Shown here: piece by piece, positions 12,692-14,921 of the stretch
Position numbering within the stretch: the first letter of the stretch is position 1
How the letters are laid out: each line of letters begins with the position of its first letter
From: Candidatus Doudnabacteria bacterium RIFCSPHIGHO2_02_FULL_42_25
Lineage (GTDB): Bacteria; Patescibacteria; Doudnabacteria; UBA920; O2-02-FULL-48-8
Reading direction: 5' to 3'
Assembly: GCA_001777665.1 (NCBI GenBank)
Contig: MFEQ01000006.1
Coordinates: forward strand, 1-14,921
Length of the DNA stretch: 14,921 nucleotides
The notes under the pieces: model-generated
Databases searched by the model: none
What the model was told of the DNA's origin: nothing
What the model saw: the letters and a program-made list of their open reading frames with translations, nothing else
Position numbers and translations under genes: made by a program

Positions 12692-12910
12692 CTACAAAAT
12701 AAAAGTAATAACCAAGGCGTAGATAGCGATAGCTTCAGCAAAGGCCATACCCAAGAGCATTGGTACAAAAAGCTTGTCGAGCGATTCTGGGTTTCGTCCG
12801 ATAGATTCCATAGCTTTGCCTCCGATAAAACCTACAGCTAAAGCAGGTCCAAACCCACCAATGGCAATCGTGATACCTTTGGTAAAAATTTCAATTGTTG
12901 CTGCGTCCAT
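12692..12910 (-). CDS. atpE: ATP synthase c subunit, proton type by residues
   Basis: A 72-residue two-helix hairpin protein that forms the rotor ring. Helix 1 has the GxGPALAVG packing motif (about 19-31). The polar loop is GRNPE (38-42), and helix 2 carries the ion-binding carboxylate Glu59 in MAFAEAIAIYALVI. Sodium-type rings have Gln in helix 1 and Ser after the Glu; here these are Val26 and Ala60, so proton coupling is inferred. It is needed in many copies per complex. No ribosome site is visible just before the ATG; hairpins on both sides may tune its message. Confidence 0.97.
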   Translation of the reverse strand: MDAATIEIFTKGITIAIGGFGPALAVGFIGGKAMESIGRNPESLDKLFVPMLLGMAFAEAIAIYALVITFIL

Positions 12911-12926
12911 ATATATTCATTTTCTT

Positions 12927-12981
12927 TAAAGTTTTAGAAACAGTAATCAATCGACTTTTGATTACTCTAGACTAAACTTTA
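12927..12981. repeat. Nested hairpin in the atpB-atpE spacer
   Basis: The inner stem gtaatcaa (12943-12950) / ttgattac (12958-12965) has a 7-nt loop. The outer stem pairs taaagttt (12927-12934) with aaacttta (12974-12981) and contains the atpB stop codon. It lies 16 nt before the atpE start on the transcript. It is a candidate processing or translation-control element for the high-copy c subunit. Confidence 0.65.
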
Positions 12982-13803
12982 ACCTGGATGAGCCTCTGCA
13001 TGTTCTTCGTGTGATACAACCGGAGTAGTCGCAATCGTTAGATAAACCAAAGTCAACATCGAAAACACTAAGGCCTGAATTAATCCAACCAAGAGTTCCA
13101 AAAACATGAATGGCAATGGCAAGAAGTATGCGATTAAGCCCGCCAGAACTGTTAATAAAACTTCACCGGCAAAAATGTTTCCAAATAACCGGAAGGACAG
13201 AGAAACTAATTTTGCGACTTCTGAAATTATTTCCAAGAAACCTACAAAAAACTCAATCACGGCTGTCATAATACTAATCCCACCTTTACCAAACGATTTG
13301 TATAAATCTCCCAATTTAATAAACTTGTTGGCGTATTTGAAAAACCCTATGGTCGCCACTCCTAAAATGTGAGACAGCACTACTGCAAACACTGCCATGG
13401 CTACGGTCATATTTAAATCACTGTTTGCTGGTCGGAGCAATGGTATTAATTCAATCTCACCGTGCATAAGTAAATATCGGCCAATCGAACCAGTTCCTGG
13501 AATTAAACCCAGCCAGTTCGAGACTAATATGAATAAAAATAATCCGCCAACAACCGGAAAAAATTTCAATGACTTTTTGCGGTCATGAGTTACCTGATCT
13601 ATATATGACAACATAAATTCAATCACTGCTTCGGAAAAATTTTGAAAACCTCGCGGAATCATCGCGGTTTTCTTTCGCAATAAAAATCCAGCAATCAAAA
13701 ATAATACCACGGCAATGGTTGAGTTAATATAAGCGTTCGTCACAGGAAAGCTTTGAATATAAAAGATTGGTTCAGCTACTAACGGAGGTAAAGCGTATAA
13801 CAT
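12979..13803 (-). CDS. atpB: ATP synthase a subunit
   Basis: A 274-residue membrane subunit forming the proton half-channels. The essential Arg205 is in SFRLFGNIFAGEVLL (202-216). The later helix has the conserved LIQALVFSMLTLVYL (241-255) with Gln243, and SNWLGLIPGTGSIG (95-108) is the usual early signature. About five or six membrane helices can be seen. The C terminus is His/Glu-rich (SHEEHAEAHPG). It starts immediately after the atpI stop with no gap. Confidence 0.97.
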   Translation of the reverse strand: MLYALPPLVAEPIFYIQSFPVTNAYINSTIAVVLFLIAGFLLRKKTAMIPRGFQNFSEAVIEFMLSYIDQVTHDRKKSLKFFPVVGGLFLFILVSNWLGLIPGTGSIGRYLLMHGEIELIPLLRPANSDLNMTVAMAVFAVVLSHILGVATIGFFKYANKFIKLGDLYKSFGKGGISIMTAVIEFFVGFLEIISEVAKLVSLSFRLFGNIFAGEVLLTVLAGLIAYFLPLPFMFLELLVGLIQALVFSMLTLVYLTIATTPVVSHEEHAEAHPG

Positions 13804-14079
13804 TTATTTATTTATGTACTTTTTTAAGTTTTGGATTATCCAAATGACTGTTGCGACCATGGCCAGACCAATTCCTAGCAGTGTCATCCATGGAAAAGAG
13901 TGTTCCAATCTGGCATCTGCCCATTTGCCCAGAAGACCCAAAAAAACCAATGGAATGGCAATTATGTAACCTAATTCAAAACTTAGGCTAATCAAAGCTG
14001 CTTTATCGAGCTTTTTACTCTGTTTTCCCTCCCCTTGATGGGGAGGGACTAAGGGAGGGGTGGTCTCTGGGTTAGTCAT
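13804..14079 (-). CDS. atpI: AtpI/AtpZ-type small membrane protein of the ATP synthase operon
   Basis: About 91 residues with two membrane helices (ALISLSFELGYIIAIPLVFLGLLGKW and WMTLLGIGLAMVATVIWIIQNL) around a short acidic loop. It matches AtpZ/AtpI-like proteins encoded first in atp operons, which help c-ring assembly or cation transport. I start at ATG 14079; an in-frame TTG at 14094 would add five residues. The N-terminal segment PPLVPPHQGEG is encoded by a palindromic repeat (14027-14060), so this part is probably not ancestral. No ribosome site is clear. It is the first gene after the promoter at 14126-14154. Confidence 0.85.
   Translation of the reverse strand: MTNPETTPPLVPPHQGEGKQSKKLDKAALISLSFELGYIIAIPLVFLGLLGKWADARLEHSFPWMTLLGIGLAMVATVIWIIQNLKKYINK
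14027..14060. repeat. Palindromic repeat within the atpI start region
   Basis: ccctcccc (14027-14034) pairs with ggggaggg (14040-14047) around ttgat; a further aagggagggg lies at 14051-14060. It is read in frame as part of the atpI N terminus (VPPHQGEG). It resembles the ccctctccc/gggagaggg repeat in the atpG-atpD spacer. Confidence 0.7.
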
Positions 14080-14125
14080 AAAAAATTCTAGCAATTTTTA
14101 GCTAAGGTTTAACTTTAGCGCGTAA

Positions 14126-14154
14126 AGTATAATAAAAAATTGCCTATCTGGCAA
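14126..14154 (-). promoter_or_regulatory. Promoter of the atp operon
   Basis: TTGCCA (14154-14149), a 17-nt spacer and TATACT (14131-14126) on the minus strand; start expected near 14119. The -35 is also the left arm of TTGCC AGATA GGCAA followed by T6, so the same bases could act as a weak terminator for transcription coming from the tRNA side. A small GCTAA/TTAGC hairpin lies in the 40-nt leader. Confidence 0.75.
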
Positions 14155-14212
14155 GGGTTCCAAAAAACAGGGGGCTTGACTTTTTCTAAAAAATCTACAT
14201 TAAACTCGCTGG

Positions 14213-14319
14213 AGCGAGGTACTTTGCATAAACTAACTGGCGCAGCGCGGCGGCGCGAGCCCGTAGACCAAAAATTCAGCAGAATTTTATGGCCGGTAGT
14301 TTTGCAAACGTACCGAGCG
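14213..14319 (-). ncRNA. Three-way-junction structured element, copy B
   Basis: Read on the minus strand it aligns with copy A (5222-5327) from end to end: same cgctcg start, same junction ctacg, same P2 apex (taaaattctg.tgaatttt). P1 pairs 14297-14313 with 14219-14235 (about 16 pairs, a bulge on each side). P2 pairs 14290-14294 with 14266-14270 and 14282-14288 with 14271-14277, loop tgct. P3 lies around 14237-14262 and is less regular at its base. P1 shares almost no sequence with copy A yet still pairs. It starts 6 nt beyond the CCA of the tRNA-Thr 3' half. The remaining spacer, 14155-14212, has only a ctcgct/agcgag hairpin. Confidence 0.6.
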
Positions 14320-14325
14320 ATTTTC

Positions 14326-14366
14326 TGGAGCCGATGGTCGGGATCGAACCGACGACCTCTGTTTTA
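14326..14366 (-). pseudogene. tRNA remnant: 3' half only (probably tRNA-Thr)
   Basis: The minus strand has the 3' anticodon strand (AACAG), variable loop AGGTC, T arm GTCGG TTCGATC CCGAC, acceptor CATCGGC, discriminator T and encoded CCA. The 5' half (expected GCCGATG start) is absent here; sequence before the anticodon stem is the 93-nt repeat. The discriminator T matches the intact tRNA-Thr nearby. If GGTAA belongs to the tRNA the anticodon would be GGT, but those bases are also within the repeat, so it is uncertain. Confidence 0.65.
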
Positions 14367-14455
14367 CCCGTCCGCCATCGCAAGCCTGTTCAATAGCTTT
14401 ATGACTTGCCCGCCTGCCACGCCTTGTCGAAAAGCTTACTTCGAGGCATGGCGGG
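14363..14455. repeat. 93-nt direct repeat, copy 1
   Basis: Matches 14829-14921 with two differences (t/c and c/t near the left end). Its left edge coincides with the break in the tRNA-Thr 3' half. It contains a cccgcctgccacgcc..ggcatggcgggcagg palindrome (14409-14459) with a 21-nt tip. Positions 14456-14502 are spacer with no further feature seen. Confidence 0.9.
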
Positions 14456-14502
14456 CAGGCTCAGGCGTTGCGGGCGGGCGAAAGCATACTTATAAATCTT
14501 AT

Positions 14503-14576
14503 TGGAGCCCCCGGGTAGAATCGAACTACCGTCTACGGTTTACGATACCGCTGTTCTGCCACTGAACTAAGGGGGC
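14503..14576 (-). tRNA. tRNA-Thr (anticodon CGT), CCA encoded
   Basis: Acceptor GCCCCCT with a 3' strand CGGGGGC (one mismatched/wobble pair next to the T stem), D stem GTTC/GAAC, loop ATCGTAA (CGT), T arm GGTAG TTCGATT CTACC, discriminator T, CCA at 14505-14503. It reads ACG. The 5' end is only 4 nt past the stop of the second GIY-YIG gene on the same strand. Confidence 0.94.
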
Positions 14577-14580
14577 ACGA

Positions 14581-14820
14581 TTATATTCTAGTTTTCAGAA
14601 ATCTTCGTCCGAATCCTGTTTTAAAGTACTTTTCTCTTGCAATCGCTTTTTCTTTATTTAAGCATGCCTCAAAATATACTAGCTCAAAAGGACGGCGTGA
14701 TGCTGTTGCTTTAACAAGACCATCATTATGTTTATTAATACGAACATCTAAATCATCTGTCCAACCGATATAATGATCGTTATCTTTTAAGCTCTTCAAT
14801 ACGTAAGTATAATAAAACAT
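14581..14820 (-). CDS. Small GIY-YIG nuclease-family protein
   Basis: A complete 79-residue YhbQ/UPF0213-like GIY-YIG domain: YTYVLKS (4-10) for the GIY strand, HYIGWTDDLDVRINKHN with YIG at 17-19 and the conserved Arg/His, then the metal-binding Glu in AIAREKYFKTG and a GRRFLK end typical of the family. The role is unknown; homing-like or repair functions are possible. The ATG at 14820 fits the fold; no ribosome site is seen. It lies between the two 93-nt repeats and ends 4 nt before tRNA-Thr(CGT), much like the GIY-YIG/tRNA-Arg pair at the other end of the window, to which it is clearly related. Confidence 0.88.
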   Translation of the reverse strand: MFYYTYVLKSLKDNDHYIGWTDDLDVRINKHNDGLVKATASRRPFELVYFEACLNKEKAIAREKYFKTGFGRRFLKTRI

Positions 14821-14828
14821 AAATTTTG

Positions 14829-14921
14829 TTTACCCGCCCGCTATCGCAAGCCTGTTCAATAGCTTTATGACTTGCCCGCCTGCCACGCCTTGTCGAAAAG
14901 CTTACTTCGAGGCATGGCGGG
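14829..14921. repeat. 93-nt direct repeat, copy 2 (continues past the window)
   Basis: Second copy of 14363-14455, cut by the window end. It starts 8 nt upstream of the GIY-YIG start codon on the minus strand. The palindrome arm (14875-14889) and 21-nt tip (14890-14910) are identical to copy 1. Confidence 0.9.

Noticed and set aside
12692..12910. Sodium-driven ATP synthase
   Set aside because: The sodium-ligand Gln of helix 1 and the Ser after the conserved Glu are replaced by Val26 and Ala60.
14174..14205. Plus-strand promoter TTGACT with an A+T-rich -10
   Set aside because: The -10 match is poor at the correct spacing and no plus-strand gene follows.
14140..14565. Plus-strand open frame of 141 codons
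   Set aside because: It crosses a structured element, a tRNA fragment, a repeat and an antisense tRNA; no protein family and no start signal.
14363..14921. CRISPR array
   Set aside because: Just two long repeats separated by genes, with no short regular repeat-spacer units anywhere in the window.

Overview
The window looks like a chromosomal segment from a member of the Candidate Phyla Radiation (Patescibacteria). This is inferred from small single-domain proteins, few clear Shine-Dalgarno sites, a probable leaderless mRNA, very short or overlapping gene junctions, and palindromes of the CCTGCC..GGCAGG type that sit between genes and even inside them. TGA is used as a stop, so the standard bacterial code fits. 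The backbone is A+T-rich; one two-gene block (about 2186-4757) is clearly more G+C-rich.

Layout, left to right. 1-507: a small GIY-YIG nuclease gene whose frame runs into tRNA-Arg(CCG), with the 5' half of a second tRNA just upstream (all minus strand). 559-2105: a minus-strand pair, rmuC then an NYN-domain nuclease, joined by an ATGA overlap. 2153-4764: a plus-strand unit with its own extended -10 promoter and strong terminator, encoding an MreB-like actin and a single-pass membrane protein with a proline-rich outer region. 4772-5432: a minus-strand tRNA operon (fMet, a CAT-anticodon tRNA, Asp) with promoter and terminator, an extra 22-nt copy of the fMet 3' end, and a structured element. 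5429-14154: a long minus-strand operon, atpI-atpB-atpE-atpF-atpH-atpA-atpG-atpD-atpC, followed without a gap by a minimal beta-carbonic-anhydrase-like protein and a CCA-adding/poly(A) polymerase-type nucleotidyltransferase. 14213-14921: a second copy of the structured element, a tRNA-Thr 3' half, tRNA-Thr(CGT) and a second GIY-YIG gene bracketed by 93-nt direct repeats.

How it works together. The atp genes encode a complete F1Fo ATP synthase whose c subunit lacks the sodium-ligand residues and so looks proton-coupled. All five intact tRNA genes encode their own CCA end, so the nucleotidyltransferase would be needed for repair rather than maturation. It also has Asn in place of the first aspartate of the catalytic DxD.

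Most interesting signals: (1) two diverged copies of a roughly 105-nt three-way-junction element with compensatory base changes, each starting 6-8 nt from a tRNA end; (2) two GIY-YIG/tRNA modules, each next to a tRNA broken at the anticodon arm; (3) the G+C-rich actin/membrane-protein cassette; (4) a family of palindromes, one inserted in frame in atpG and one bearing a 21-nt tip insertion inside the 93-nt repeats.
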